Shown: positions 35,120-46,614, counted from the stretch's first letter. The stretch is DNA of 64,000 bases from Dama dama (GCF_033118175.1 NC_083681.1:18246001-18310000); one strand, 5' to 3'. Notes: a model not told the origin generated them from the sequence alone. Made by a program: numbers and translations.

Positions 35120-37046
35120 ATGATGTGGTAAGTTGAAGTACATATATGTAGATGTTCTCATCTGCCCAGTCTATGTCTTTTGGTTGGTACATTTAATCCA
35201 TTTATATATAAGGTAATTATCCACATGTATGATCCTATTACCACTTTCTTAACTATTTTGGGTTTATTTTGCATAGGTCTTTTCCTTCTCTTGTGTCATC
35301 TACTTAGAGAAGTTCCTTTAGCATTTGTTGTAAAGCTGGTCTAGTGACTAACTTTTGCTTGTCTGGAAAGCTTTTGATTTTTCCATCAAATCTGAAAGAG
35401 AGTCTTGCTGGGTAGACTATTCTTGGTTATAGGTTCTTCTCTTTCATCACTTTACATTATGGCATTTCCTTCTGGCTTGTAGAGTTTCTGTTGAGAAATC
35501 AGCAGATAACGTTATGAAGTTCCCTTGTATGTTATTTGTCATTTTTTTCCCTTGTTGCTTTAATATTATCTTTGTCTTTAACTTTTGTCAGTTTGATTAC
35601 TGTGTGTCTTGGTGTGTTCCTCTTTGGGTTTATTCTGCCTGGGACTCTCTGTGCTTCCTGGACTTGGCTGACTGTTTCCTTTCCCATGTTGGGGAAGTTT
35701 TCAGCGATTATCTCTTCAAATATTATCTTTGGTCCTTTCTCTCTCTTCTCCTTCTGGGACTCCCCCTATAATGCAAATGTTCATGCATTTAACATTGTCC
35801 CAGAAGTCTCTTAGACTGTCTTCATTCCTTTTTCCCCCTATATTCTGTTCTGTGGCAGTGATTTACACCATTTTGTTCTCCAGGTCATTTATGCATTCTT
35901 CTGCCTCAGTAGTTCTGCTATTGATTCCTTCTAGTGTATTGTTCATCTCTGTCTGCTTGTTCTTAAATGCTTCTAGGTCTTTGGTAAACATTTCTTACAT
36001 CTTCTCCATTTTGTTACCAAGATCCTGAATCATCTTCACTACCATTATTCTGATTTCTTTTTCTGGAAGGTTTCCTATCTCCACTTCATTTAGTTTTTTG
36101 AGGTGTTTTATCTCATCCCTTCACATGGGACATAACTTTCTGCTTTTTCATCCTTATTAACTTTCTGTGATGCTTTTGAGATTGTGGTTCTTCTCACTTC
36201 TTTGATCTGCCCTTTAGTAGATGATGCTAAGTGCTGCTTGTATAAGCTTCCTGATGGAGGGATGGATTGGGTGGGGAAAACTGGGTCTTGCTCTGGGGGG
36301 CAGGGCCTTGCTCTAGGTAAAGGTAGAATCCAATTATCTGCTGATGGGTGGGGTTGTGCTCCCTCCCTGTTGGTTGTTTGGCCTGAGGTGACCCAGCTCT
36401 GGGGTCGATGAACTCTGTGGTAGGGTTAATGGTGGCCTCCAAGAGGACTCACACCAGGGGCATCTTCCAGGACTGTTGCTGCCAGTGCCTCCATCCTTGT
36501 GGCGAGCCCTTGCTGACCCATGCCGCCACAGGAGACTGCCTAACACTAGCAGGCAGGTCTGGCTCAGTCTGCCGTGAGGTCACTCCCCCTGTCCCCTGGG
36601 TCTTGGTGCAAGCAAAGTTTTGTGCCCTCAAAGAGTAGAGTCTCTGTTTCCCCCAGTCCTGTGGAACTCCTATAATCAAATTCCACTAGCCTTCAAGGTC
36701 AGATTCCCTGGGGATTCCCATTCTTTGTTGGATCCCCATGCTGGAAAGCCTGTCAGGGGGCTCAGAACCTTCACAACAGTCAGAGAACTTCTTCAGTGTT
36801 ACTGTCCTCCAGTTTGTGGGTTGCCCACTCAGTGGGTATGGAATTGGATTTTATCGCAATTGCACACCTCCTACTATCTCACTGTGGCTTCTTCTTTGTC
36901 TGTGGATGTGGGATATCTTTTTTTGGTGGGTTTCAACAGCCTCCTGTTGATGGCTGTTCAAGAGTTCAAAACAGTTGCGATTTTGGTGCTCTTGCAAGAG
37001 GAGATCAGTACACACCATCCCATTCCACCATCTTAAACCAGAAGCC
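35120..37046 (-). mobile_element. L1 5' part: leader, ORF1 and spacer, without ORF2
   Basis: Read on the minus strand, the 5' end is at about 37046 (AAGATGGTGGAATGGGATGG). An L1 leader runs to about 36200, then an ORF1 remnant (text corresponding to CTAAATGAAGTGGAGATAGG and on to the C-terminal region near 35300), then the inter-ORF spacer to about 35120. The leader is homologous to the BovB leaders at 3925-5000 and 54540-54690. Frameshifts disrupt ORF1. It ends before ORF2. Confidence 0.7.
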
Positions 37047-37048
37047 CT

Positions 37049-37560
37049 CAATCATGTGTGATTTTTATTGCTTTCTCTTGTATTATTATACTAAGACATC
37101 CAGTATAATATTAAATAGGAGTGATGAGAGCAAAAATCCCTGCCTTTTCAATATTTTAGGAAAAAGCATTCAGTATTTTACTATTAACTGTAATACTGCC
37201 CGTGGGTTTTTCACAGATGCTCTTTAATCACACTTAAGAACTCTCCTTCTTATCCGATTTCCCAAGTTTTTATCATGAGTGGATGCTAAATTTGGTCAAA
37301 ATATATTTTCTGCATCAGTCAAGATGATTATTTTTTCTCTTTTGTTCTTTGACTTCCAACTGTTAAACAATCTTGCAACTCTGGGATAAATTCCACTTAG
37401 TCTTGATGTATTTTCATTTTTATATATTGCAGGTTTGAATTTTCTAATAATTTGTCACAGACTTTTACGATCTCTGAGAGATATTGGTCTGCAATTTCCT
37501 TTTTTGTAATGTCCTTGACAAATTTTGGTGTCAGGATAGTGCCAGATTCATAAAACAAGT
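37049..37560 (-). mobile_element. Old L1 ORF2 reverse-transcriptase fragment
   Basis: Antisense L1 text: TTTATCATGAGTGGATGCTA, TTGCAACTCTGGGATAAATT, GAGATATTGGTCTGCAATTT, GGTGTCAGGATAGTGCCAG. It abuts the 5' end of the L1 at 35120-37046, which probably inserted here. Confidence 0.75.
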
Positions 37561-38276
37561 TGTAAGAACAGCTCATTTAAAAGAGTTCATGCTAAAGGCA
37601 ATTTTTTAGAAGTAAAAACAAACAAACAGTGCCTGAAATTATGTGACTGTTACTCTGATAACAGAAAATGATTAAAACTATAATGCTGAACAAAGAACAA
37701 ATTTCAGTTATTTCATAGCAATGAATATCTTGAAATTCTTATTAGCAATTCTCTCTTAGGTACTAAACAGTTCTCTATTATGGCTCTTTGAAGTCAACTA
37801 CTTCAGTTGCCTAGAGTTAAATCTTAGGCAAAGGTCAAGAAGTACTTACTGCTTTTGGAACCCATCTCAGATTTTTGGGACTAGGCAATCTATATGTTAA
37901 AAATAATTATTTATATATCTCTGAACATCTTTTTTCCCTGTACTCAATCAAATTATAATCTATTTGGGAAAACATTAAATGAAAAGATAAAAACACTATT
38001 ATAAATTTAAATAATAGTTCACTATGATAAAAAAAGATAGCACAAGTCAGTAGGAGGCAACACAGTCTTTAGGAGTTAAGGGAGAAATTATTTTAGGCTA
38101 TTGTCATCAGAAAAAACTTTATACATTGTAAAGGAAACAAAAGTTGAGCTATATGTTAAAAAGAAGTGAATGGAAAGGAAAAGGAAATTTATTCCATTAA
38201 GAGTTGACAAAAGTGTGAAGGCTACAAGGCACCTGCATAAATTCAGATGAAAGGGAGCAAACGAATTTAACTATAA
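37561..38276. other. Unique-looking intronic sequence
   Basis: No repeat is recognised. It contains the candidate cassette exon at 37850-37889. No ALKBH8 coding sequence is missing between the exons either side, so any exon here would be alternative. Confidence 0.5.
37850..37889 (-). other. Candidate 40-nt cassette (poison) exon in ALKBH8 intron
   Basis: On the minus strand a TTTTTAACATATAG acceptor precedes 40 nt that are followed by a strong GTAAGTAC donor. If spliced between exons 45521 and 25882, the frame stays open through the 40 nt (13 codons after the shared Gly). It then shifts the next exon to an early TGA. It does not correspond to known ALKBH8 protein sequence. The pyrimidine tract is weak. 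This is splice-signal inference only. Confidence 0.2.
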
Positions 38277-38495
38277 CAGTCTGGTTAAGACCACAGATCC
38301 TGAAGACAGACTCTGATCTTGTCTCTGCCCCTGACTGGATTTGTAACTTTGTACAAGTTATGGAACCTCTTTAGGCTCCAATTTCTTTTAAAAATGTGGA
38401 CAAAACCATGAAAAAAACTTTTCACTGTGATTATATCAGTTACGTGAGTTAATGTACGTAAAGCTTTCAGAGAGTATAGCACAAAGAGTTCCAAA
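38277..38495 (+). mobile_element. MIR SINE, near full length
   Basis: CTGGTTAAGACCACAGATCC, then TTGTACAAGTTATGGAACCT, then CGTGAGTTAATGTACGTAAA, GCTTTCAGAGAGTATAGCAC. This is the sense MIR layout. Confidence 0.8.
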
Positions 38496-39151
38496 AATAA
38501 TTTAAAAGGAGAGCTCACACAGATTCATGAACTAACTGAACCCGAGGCTAGTCTAATAACATAAATGAGGGAAGCAGGTAGACTTTAGAAATACACTGTT
38601 TGCCATTAAACACATAGGAACTGTCTTCATTTCAAAAAAACTAAGTGTTGTCTTCCATTTTTCTTAAAACACACATTCCTATTCCTTCTAGCTTTTCCCC
38701 ACACTTCTAAAACAGATATAAGTTTAAGAAATAATTAATTTTCATTTAACTCTGTTATAAGATAAAAACATTAGTATGAGCACAGTGATAAAAGACAACT
38801 GATACTCAGTAATACTTCAGGCAATCATAGAAAGTGGTAGGAACCCTAGAGAACCTGAAAATATAGTTTCACCTAAAGAAGGCCATTGACAGTCTCAGCT
38901 ACTGCTGTCAAAAGATACTGTGGTCTAATGTTTTCAGAAGTTCTCAATTTTCAAAAGAAGCTGAAAATTCAGAATCCTTTAAAAGCTGCTGATATTCATA
39001 TACAACCAGTTTTTTTAAATTCTACAATGTTGACTACCAGTGCCCCAGCCAAAGAGTCTGACTGCTATATTTGACTCATGTTCTGCCAGTCTGCCATCTC
39101 TGCTTTAGTGCATGGTAACTAGAACAGTAAACTTTAACTACGTCCAATTAA
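38496..39151. other. Unassigned intronic sequence
   Basis: AT-rich, with no gene or repeat family recognised. Confidence 0.5.
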
Positions 39152-39160
39152 AAGTGTTTG

Positions 39161-39476
39161 GGGACTTCCCTGGTGGTGTAGTGGATGGGACTCCACCTGC
39201 CAGGGCAGGAGACACAGGTTCGATACCTGGTTCGGGAGAATTCCATGTGCCTCAGAGCAACTAGGCCCATGTGCCGCAACTACTGAGCCTGTGTGTCACA
39301 ACTACTGAAGCCCACGTTTCAAATACTGAATCCTGCACACTTAGAGCCTGTGCTCTGCAACAAGAAAACCCACCGCAATGAACAGTCCAAGCACTGCAAC
39401 AAAGAGGAGACCCCCCTCACCACAACTAGAGAAAGTCTGCACAAAAAGCAACAAAGACCCAGTGCAGCCAAAAAAG
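39161..39476 (+). mobile_element. CHR-type SINE, full length with target duplications
   Basis: The tRNA-like head (GGGACTTCCCTGGTGGTGTA, GGTTCGATACCTGGTTCGGG) is followed by the long CHR body and an A-rich end (CAGTGCAGCCAAAAAAG). Target duplications AAGTGTTTG lie at 39152-39160 and 39477-39485. Confidence 0.9.
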
Positions 39477-39774
39477 AAGTGTTTGAACTGGCTGCGTGAA
39501 TCACTCTTCTTCAGTGGTGCTTGCTAGTGTTTTTTAGCACAGATCAAAATATTTTTAATCAAAGTTTATATCTAGAGTTTATATGTATTTTTGGTACGCT
39601 GAATGTGCCTCTTTGATTAATTCTCCCTTCCACTCAGATTCCAAGGAAGCTTCCAATAGTTGATTCACCATTTGTTTGGTCAGTCTTTCTGTGTTCCCAT
39701 CACTGTCTCTTCCCTTCACTTTTCTCCATTCTTCTCTCTCTTTCTTAACACACACATACATACACACACAGGCA

Positions 39775-40345
39775 GGATAAACCCAAAGAGGAAAACACCG
39801 AGACACACAGTAATCAAACTGACAAAAATTAAAGACAGATAAAATATTAAAAGCAACAAGGGAAAAATGACGAATAACATACAACAGAACTCCCCTCAGG
39901 CTATCAGCTGATTTCTCAACAGAAACTCTACAAGCCAGGAGGGAATGGCATGAAATATTTAAAGTGATGAAAGGGAAGAACCTACCACCGAGAATACTCT
40001 ACCCAGCAAAACTCTCCTTCAGATTTGAAGGAGAAATCAAAACTTTTCAGACAAGTAACAGTTAAGAGAATGCAGCACCACCAAACTAGCTTTACAACAA
40101 ACATTGAAGGAATTTCTCTAGGAAGAAAACACAAGAGAAGGACAAGACCTGCAGAAAGTAAACTCAAAACAATTAAGAAAACAGTAATAGGATCATCAGT
40201 TCAGTTCAGTTCAGTCACTCAGTCGTGTCCGACTCTTTGCGACCCCATGGACTGCAGCATGCCAGGCCTCCCTGGATCAGGATCATACATATTGATAAAT
40301 ACCTTAAATGTAAATGGATTAAAGGCAGACTCACTGGGTGGATGA
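39775..40345 (+). mobile_element. L1 ORF1 C-terminus to ORF2 start, split by a BovB tail
   Basis: ORF1 C-terminal text (TATCAGCTGATTTCTCAACA, ACAAGCCAGGAGGGAATGGC, CTACCCAGCAAAACTCTCC) continues to the start of ORF2 (TGTAAATGGATTAAAGGCAG). A Bov-A-like piece at 40197-40274 sits between GGATCA repeats. A CA-rich tract lies at 39750-39772 at its left edge. Confidence 0.7.
40197..40274 (-). mobile_element. BovB 3'-end (Bov-A-like) fragment
   Basis: CAGTTCAGTTCAGTTCAGTC through GCCAGGCCTCCCT is under 80 bp. GGATCA precedes and follows it, consistent with a short target duplication. Confidence 0.8.
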
Positions 40346-40699
40346 AAATATGTACATGTATGCACTTCTACGAATCACATCACTCTGCTTGACCCTCCCA
40401 AATTGGTATGCAATTATTTTATATTGTTAAGTTAATCATGTTTGCATTATGGTTTGCAACTGTAACTTTTATTTTCTTTCTGGATATTGATTGTGAAAAC
40501 TGATAAACATCTTTTACTCTTGTGATTATGCAACTATTGCTCCCTTAATACCATTGTATCATGATTGGTGTTGACCAAAATAACAGAACTCCATATGACC
40601 AAAACTAGGATCTACTAGAAAAATCTGTAAACAATTTTTAAAATCCAGATGTGTATCAGGTTAATCTTGAAATGTTTTGAAAAATACAAATGCTCAGTC

Positions 40700-42535
40700 A
40701 GTAGTTCAGTCTCTCAGTCATGTCCAACTCTTTGCAACCCCATGTACTCCAGCACACCAGGATTCCCTGTCTGTCGCCAACTCCCAGAGCTTGCTCAAAT
40801 TCATGTCCTTCAAGTTGGTGATGTCGTTCAACCATCTCATCCTCTGTCATCCCCTTCTCCTCCTGCCTGAAATCTTTTCCACCATCAGGGTCTTTCCAGT
40901 GAGTCAGTTCCTCTCATCAGGTGGCCAAAGTATTGGAGCTTCACCTTCAACATCAGTCCTTCCAACGAATATTCAGGACTGCTTTCATTTAGGATTGACT
41001 GGTTTGATCTTCTTGCTGTCCAAGGGACTCTCAAGAGTCTTCTCTAACACCACAGTTCAAAAGCATCAATTCTTTGGCACTCAGCTTTTTTATGGTCTAA
41101 CTCTCACATTTGTACATGATTGATGGAAAAACTATAGCTTTGACTAGATGGACCTTTGTTGGTGAAGTAATGTCTCTGCTTTTTAATATGCTGTTCACAT
41201 TGGTCATAGCTTTTCTTCCAAGGAGCAAGTGTCTTTTAATTTCATAGCTGCAGTCACCATCTGCAGTGATTTTGGAGCCCAGAAAAATAAAGTCTGTCAC
41301 TGTTTCCATTGTTTCCCTGTCTATTTGCCATGAAGTCATGGAACCAGATGCCATGATCTTCGTATTTTGAATGTTGACTTTTAAGCCAGCTTTTCACTCT
41401 TCTCTTCCACATTCATCGAGACTCTTGAATTCTTCTTTGCTTTCTGCAATAAGGGTGCTATCATCTGTATATCTGAGGTTATTGATATTTTTCCCGGAAA
41501 TCTTGATTCCACCTTGTGCTTCATCCAGCCTGGCATTTCCAATGAGGCACTCTGCATAGAAGTTAAATAAGCAGGGTGACAATATACAGCCTTGACGTAC
41601 TCCTTTCACGATTTGGAACCAGTCTGTTGTTCCATGTCTGGTTCTAACTGTTGCTTCTTGACCCGCATACAGATTTCTCAGAAGGTAGGTAAGGTGGTCT
41701 TGTATTCCTGTCTCTTTAAGATTTTCCATAGGTTGTTGTGATCCACACAGTCAAAGGCTTTAGCATAGCCAATAAAGCAGAAGTAGATGTTTTTCTGGAA
41801 CTCTCCTGCTCTTTCTATGAACCAAAGGATGTTGCCAATTTGATCTCTGGTTCCTCTACCTTTTCTAAAACCAGCTTGAACATCTGGAAGTTCTTGGTTC
41901 ACATAATGTTGAAGCCTACTTGAAGAATTTTGAGCATGACCTTGCTAGCACGTGAAGTGAGTACAACTGTGCAATAGTTTGAACATTCTTGGCCTTGTTC
42001 TTTGGGATTGGAATGAAAACTGACCTTTTCCAGCCCTATGGTCACTGATGAGTTTTCCAAATTTGTTGGCATATGGAATGCAGTACTTTAACAGTATCAT
42101 CTTTTAGGATTTGAAATAGCTCAGCTGGAATTCCATCACCTCCACTAGCTTTGTTTGTAGTGATGCTTCCTAAGGCCCACTTGACTTCACACTCCAGGAT
42201 GTCTGGCTGTAAGTGAGTGATCACACCATCATGGTTATCTGGGTCATTAAGATCTTTTTTGTATACTTCTGTGTATTCTTACCACCTTTTCTTAATATCT
42301 TTTCTTAATATCTGTTAGGTCCATACTGTTTCTGTCCTTTATTGTGCCAATATTTGCATGAAGTGTTCTCTTGATACCTCTAATTTTCTTGAAGAGATCT
42401 CTAGTCTTTCCCATTATATTGTTTTCTTCTATTTCTTTACATTGATTGCTGAGGAAGGCTTTATTACCTCTCCTTGCTATTCTTTGGAACTCTGCATTCA
42501 GATGGGTATATATTTCCTTTTCTCCTTTGCCTTTA
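40700..42535 (-). mobile_element. BovB LINE, 5'-truncated (1.8 kb)
   Basis: The 3' end is at the left (AGTTCAGTCTCTCAGTCATG). It runs antisense through the reverse transcriptase (minus frames 41394-41729 and 41678-41902; AFDCVDHN-like near 41740) to the linker region near 42535 (TTTCCTTTTCTCCTTTGCCT). A small local duplication (CTTAATATCTTTT) occurs near 42290. The ORF is broken. Confidence 0.88.
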
Positions 42536-43105
42536 CAGTATTTTCAAAATTACAGGAATACTTTAAACTACTGGATCACATCACCATTTTCAATTGCTGA
42601 AAATGAAAAATATTTTAAATGGCTGTGAAAAAAAAATCAGGCAAATTTAATCCTTAGTGCACAAAATCAGGCTGTTTTTATGGCTCATTCAGGACAGGTT
42701 ACAAACCCATTTAAATGCTCACTTCTCTGAATTTTTAAGAAATGAGTTAAAAAAGAAAAAAATCTCCAACCAAGGCAGCATTTATAAGTTCAGAATTCAG
42801 TAGTATTTTAAGAACAATATATGCAAATTTTAGCAGTATTATGCTTCCACCTCAAAAGACTGAGGATTTATTCCTGCCAAAAGTTAATAAGTCATTTCGT
42901 TTACATTAGATTCAATATAAAAAAACCTCAAGGAACATTCTCTAAAACTGCCATTTGTTGTGTAAATGTGTAAATGTCAAAAAGACAAAGAAAAGTTGAA
43001 AACTTGCTTCAAATTAAAGAAGACTAAAGAAAATTGACAACTAAATGTAATGCAAGACCATAGACCAAATCCTAGATCAGACAGAAAACTTACCACGAGG
43101 TACTG
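42536..43105. other. Unassigned intronic sequence
   Basis: No gene or repeat is recognised in these roughly 570 bases. Confidence 0.5.
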
Positions 43106-44589
43106 ACAGACTCTCCTCAACCAAACTTTAGTCAGGTTCCTCTGAGCCCAGACCACGAGACCACCTTACCTGCCACCTGAGAAATCTGTATGTAGGTCAA
43201 GAAGCAACAGTTAGAACCAGACATGGAACAACAGACTGGTTCCAAATCATGAAAGGAGTATGTCAACACTGTATATTGTTACCCTGCTTATTTAACTTAT
43301 ATGCAGAGTACATCATGCAAAATGCTGGGCTGGATGAATGAAGCACAAGCTGAAATCAAGTTTTCCAGGAAAATATCAGAAACTCTGATATGCAGATGAC
43401 ATCACCCTTATGGCAGAAAGCGAAGAACTAGAGACTCTTGATGAAGTTGAAAGATGAGAATGAAAAACCTGGCTTAAAACTCAACATTCAAAAAAACTAA
43501 GATCATGGCATCTGGTCCCATTACCTCATGGGAAATAGACAGGGAAACAATGGAAACAGTGACAGACTTTATTTTCTTGTGCTCCAAAATCACTGCAGAT
43601 GGTGACTGCAGCCATCAAATTAAAAGGCGCTTGCTCCTTGGAAGAAAAGCTATGACAAACCTAAACAGCATAATAAAAGGCAGAGACATTACTTCACCAA
43701 CAAAGGTCCATCTAGTCAAAGCTATAGTTTTTCCAGTAGTCATGTATGGGTGTGAGAGTTGGACCATAAAGAAGGCTGGCTGCCAGAGAATTGATGTTTT
43801 TGAACTGTGGTGTTAGAGAAGACTCTTGAGAGTCCCTTGGACAGCAAGGAGATCAAACCAGTCAATCCTAAAGGAAATCAGTCCTGAATATTCATTGGAA
43901 GGACGGATGCTGAAGTTGAAACTCCAATACGTTGGTCATCTGATGCAAAGAACTGACTCAGTGGAAAAGACCCTGATGCTGGGAAAGATTGCAGGCAGGA
44001 GGAGAAGGGGACGACAGAGGATGAGATGGTTGGATTGCATCATGAATTCGATGGACATGAGTTTGAGCAAGCTCCAGTAGTTGGTGATGGACAGGGAAGC
44101 CTGGCATGCTGCAGTCCATGGGGTCGCAAAGAGTCAGACATGACTAAGTGACTGAACTAAACTGACTCTGAGCCCAAATAGGCACTGTCCTTAGGCTGAC
44201 TAGTGTCCTACTTTAGCAAGAATCCTGGTAAGTCAGTTTAGCCACAATCCACCATCCTCCACACCTTATCATCCTTGGTAACTGACCAAATTCCTTACAC
44301 CTATCTTTCCCCAGGTGATGTCTGATCACTGTGGCTTGCCTTCAGAAAGAATCCTGTGGTTGGTTTAGCCAGAATTCTCCCTTCCTACTGATGTTTCTTG
44401 TTAGTAGTTTTCTATCCATGCACACTGCCCCACCCTCAATCCCAGGTTCCCTGTCTATAAATCTCCATTTTTCCTTATTACATTTGAAATTGAGTCCACT
44501 CCTATACTCTTTTCCTGTATTACAGTACTTCCTGAGTAAAATCTGTTTTTGTTGCTTTAACTACTGTCAAGGTCTGGTTTTCTTTGACA
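43106..44589 (+). mobile_element. Solo LTR, split by a BovB insertion
   Basis: It begins TGACAGACTCTCC and ends CTTTGACA, giving TG...CA termini. Flanks are GTAC and GTAG (4 bp, one mismatch). The U3/R-like end has CCTGAGTAAAATCTG before GTCAAGGTCTGG. BovB occupies 43151-44165. Without it the LTR is about 0.46 kb. No internal viral sequence remains. Confidence 0.65.
43151..44165 (+). mobile_element. BovB LINE, 5'-truncated (1.0 kb), inside an LTR
   Basis: It runs from the reverse transcriptase region (GAAGCAACAGTTAGAACCAG) through the frame at 43505-43816 (MASGPITSWEIDRETMETV...) and 43826-44080 to the 3' end. The 11-bp duplication CTCTGAGCCCA lies at 43140-43150 and 44166-44176. Confidence 0.88.
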
Positions 44590-44702
44590 GTAGTATAAAG
44601 TGCAACTAGCAAATTTCCAAGGTGGATTGTATGAGCATGATAAGAGCATTTTATCAATGCTGAATTTCCTGAATTTGAGGCATATACTGCAGTTTTGTAG
44701 AA

Positions 44703-44903
44703 CAAGGGGCTGGCAAACTTTTTCTATAACAAAACCAGAAAGTATGTATTTCAGCCATAGAAGGCCATCTATAGTCTCTACTGCATATTCTTTTTGTTTT
44801 TGTTCTTTACAACACTTTAAAAATGTAAAACCACTTTTAGATCAAGAGCTGTGTAAAAACAAGGGCTGAAGTTGGCTCATGAGCCATAGTTTGCCAACCC
44901 CTA
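44703..44903. mobile_element. hAT-type MITE with terminal inverted repeats
   Basis: The left end AAGGGGCTGGCAAACTTTTT and right end CATAGTTTGCCAACCCCT are inverted repeats. The interior (TTTCAGCCATAGAAGGCCAT) fits an old Charlie-type MITE. The 8-bp target duplication is not clear. Confidence 0.7.
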
Positions 44904-45033
44904 ATACAGACAATGTTCTTGCTCTTTAAAAATATGCAATGAACCATGTAAAGATAAAGGGTCATCATGGCTGCAACTTTCTCTCAAAAGATTGAGCAAA
45001 AATAATAATAACAATAACACATTGGAGAAAAAA

Positions 45034-45161
45034 TGATGCCAAACTTAGCGCAGACACTGGATCAGCATAGTGTACTACAGCCCAGAACTCCTGGGCTCAA
45101 GCAATCTTCTTGCCTCAGCTTCCCGAAGCTGGGACTATAGGTGTGTGTCACTCCACCAAGC
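45034..45161 (-). pseudogene. 7SL RNA pseudogene fragment (5' Alu-domain part)
   Basis: On the minus strand, from 45161, the sequence follows 7SL RNA from its first nucleotides (GCTTGGTGGAGTGACACAC, CTATAGTCCC) through the loop CCCAGGAGTTCTGGGCTGTA. It continues to AGTTTGGCATCA at 45034, about 128 nt of the roughly 300-nt RNA. The S domain is missing. Substitutions throughout show it is old. The 7SL-specific segment (CTGTAGTACACTATGCTGATC, then GTGTCTGCGCTAAG) excludes a primate-type Alu. Confidence 0.85.
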
Positions 45162-45520
45162 AGAGGATTAAAGCCAGATTTCTATTTCTTCCAAACTCTT
45201 TCTTCATGTGTCTGTGCGGCATCAGTGGACATGGAGAAAAGATTTTGGCAGCAGTGAAATCAGACAGCAAAATATTCACAACTGGTAAACCTATGTGAAA
45301 GGTGAAGGGAATTCACCATACTATGCTTACAATTTTTCTTTAAATATGAAATTTTTTCAAAATAAAGAGTTTTTTAAAAAGCCATAGATGTCCCTGGGGG
45401 CGCCAGGATATGTGCAAGCCTCAATGTGCAAGCCTGAGGCATGGTTCTGGCGGCTCAGAAAAGAATGAGACTCCCACAGAGCAAAAGGTATCCTGTCATC
45501 TAGGTCATTTCAGTACATAC

Positions 45521-45627
45521 CCATGGGTCCAAAGGTATCTAGATTCTCCTGTCATCACCAGCAAACTCCGACGAGGCAGCATAACTGGCACTGTCATACC
45601 ATCTGGGTGCTTAAAATCCATGACAAT
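45521..45627 (-). CDS. ALKBH8: ALKBH8 internal exon, AlkB dioxygenase core (107 bp)
   Basis: Read on the minus strand, this exon starts after a TTTATTTCAAG acceptor and ends at a GTATGT donor (GT at 45520-45519). It encodes 35 codons plus two bases (GG), from IVMDFKHPDG through MLPRRSLLVMTGESRYLWTH. I recognise this as the Fe(II)/2-oxoglutarate (AlkB) domain of ALKBH8. That domain hydroxylates mcm5U at tRNA wobble position 34, and a separate methyltransferase domain makes mcm5U. The His of WTH is the distal iron ligand of the family; the HxD pair lies in the preceding exon, outside the window. The trailing GG joins the first base of exon 25882-25731 to make Gly, giving WTHGITPRK as in the vertebrate protein. 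No stop or frameshift is seen, so this is a functional exon rather than a pseudogene. The acceptor phase is 0. Confidence 0.93.
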
Positions 45628-45771
45628 CTTGAAATAAAGGCAAAAGCATAAAGATCAATCAATCCAGAAAGTCATACACTTCAAAGATAAAAGCAATTCA
45701 TTGATTCTGTCTATCTTTCTAAGCTAACAGAGATTAAAACATGGTAATGCTTACAGGAGAGCATACATAGC

Positions 45772-45918
45772 ACAGTGGTTCTTAAACTTTAGTGCACATA
45801 AGAATCAACTGAATGACTAAAAGTAGGTCTACAGTAAGGCTCAGGAATCTGCATTTCTAACAATTACCTAAGGAAATTATGATGCAGGTGGCCAGAGAAG
45901 CATTCATACTATGAAAAA
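45772..45918 (+). mobile_element. MER5-type hAT MITE
   Basis: CAGTGGTTCTTAAACTTTAG, then CATAAGAATCAACTGAATGA, then AATCTGCATTTCTAACAATT match the MER5 consensus layout. The right inverted terminus is lost. Confidence 0.8.
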
Positions 45919-45939
45919 CATTAGTACTCAAATTCAAGG

Positions 45940-46097
45940 ACTTAGAACCTGAAACATTCGTATCTTGGCTTTTTCACTTACTGGCCATATGATTCAGGAC
46001 AACTCATTTAACCCCTCTGTGTCCAGCTTCCTCAACTCTTAGGATTGTCATAGTATCTGGCACATTGTAAATACAAAAGACAGTAGATATTATTATT
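45940..46097 (+). mobile_element. MIR SINE
   Basis: TTTTTCACTTACTGGCCATA, ACAACTCATTTAACCCCTCT, GTATCTGGCACATTGTAAAT match sense MIR. Confidence 0.8.
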
Positions 46098-46099
46098 CA

Positions 46100-46338
46100 T
46101 GTACATGCATGCAAAGTCACTTCAGTTGTGTCCAACTTTTTGCAACTCTCTGGACTGTAGCCTGCCAGGTTCCTCTGTCCATGGGATTCTCCAGGAAAGA
46201 ATACTGCAGTGGGTTGCCATGCCTTCCTCCAGAGGATCTTCCTGCACTTCCTAATTCCTTAGGAACTAACCTGCATCTCTTACATCTCCTGCACTGGCAG
46301 GTGGGATCTTTATCACTAGTGCCATGGGGGAAGCCCAT
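46100..46338 (-). mobile_element. Bov-tA SINE, full length
   Basis: Antisense Bov-tA: TTGTGTCCAACTTTTTGCAA, TCTCCAGGAAAGAATACTGC, and the head at the right edge (GTGCCATGGGGGAAGCCC). Confidence 0.85.
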
Positions 46339-46614
46339 TTTAGAATATTAACAATTAACAATCTAAGGAGAAGTAACTGTTAGCTGTAGATTTTCATATA
46401 CTCCATTTTTCCTTTAAAGTGACACAACATTTTAGACTTAGACTGATTTATGAGATAATCAAAAACCACAGGAAGATATTCAGTGATTCTTCCTAAATTA
46501 TGATCAAATATTATAAACCGCAATGTATAAAGCACCAAGAAAACACCCAAGAAAATGTTTTTGTGTCTAGACTAGCAATTTCAGTTTAAACACAGCAGCA
46601 GTTGACAAATGAGA

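Noticed and set aside
40200..40230. CRISPR-like short tandem repeats (AGTTC arrays, also 52127-52150 and 33573-33592)
   Set aside because: These are the normal tandem-repeat 3' termini of BovB and Bov-A elements.
45060..45150. Alu element
   Set aside because: The text looks Alu-like, but the species context is ruminant and the sequence follows 7SL RNA beyond the Alu-like part, so it is a 7SL pseudogene.
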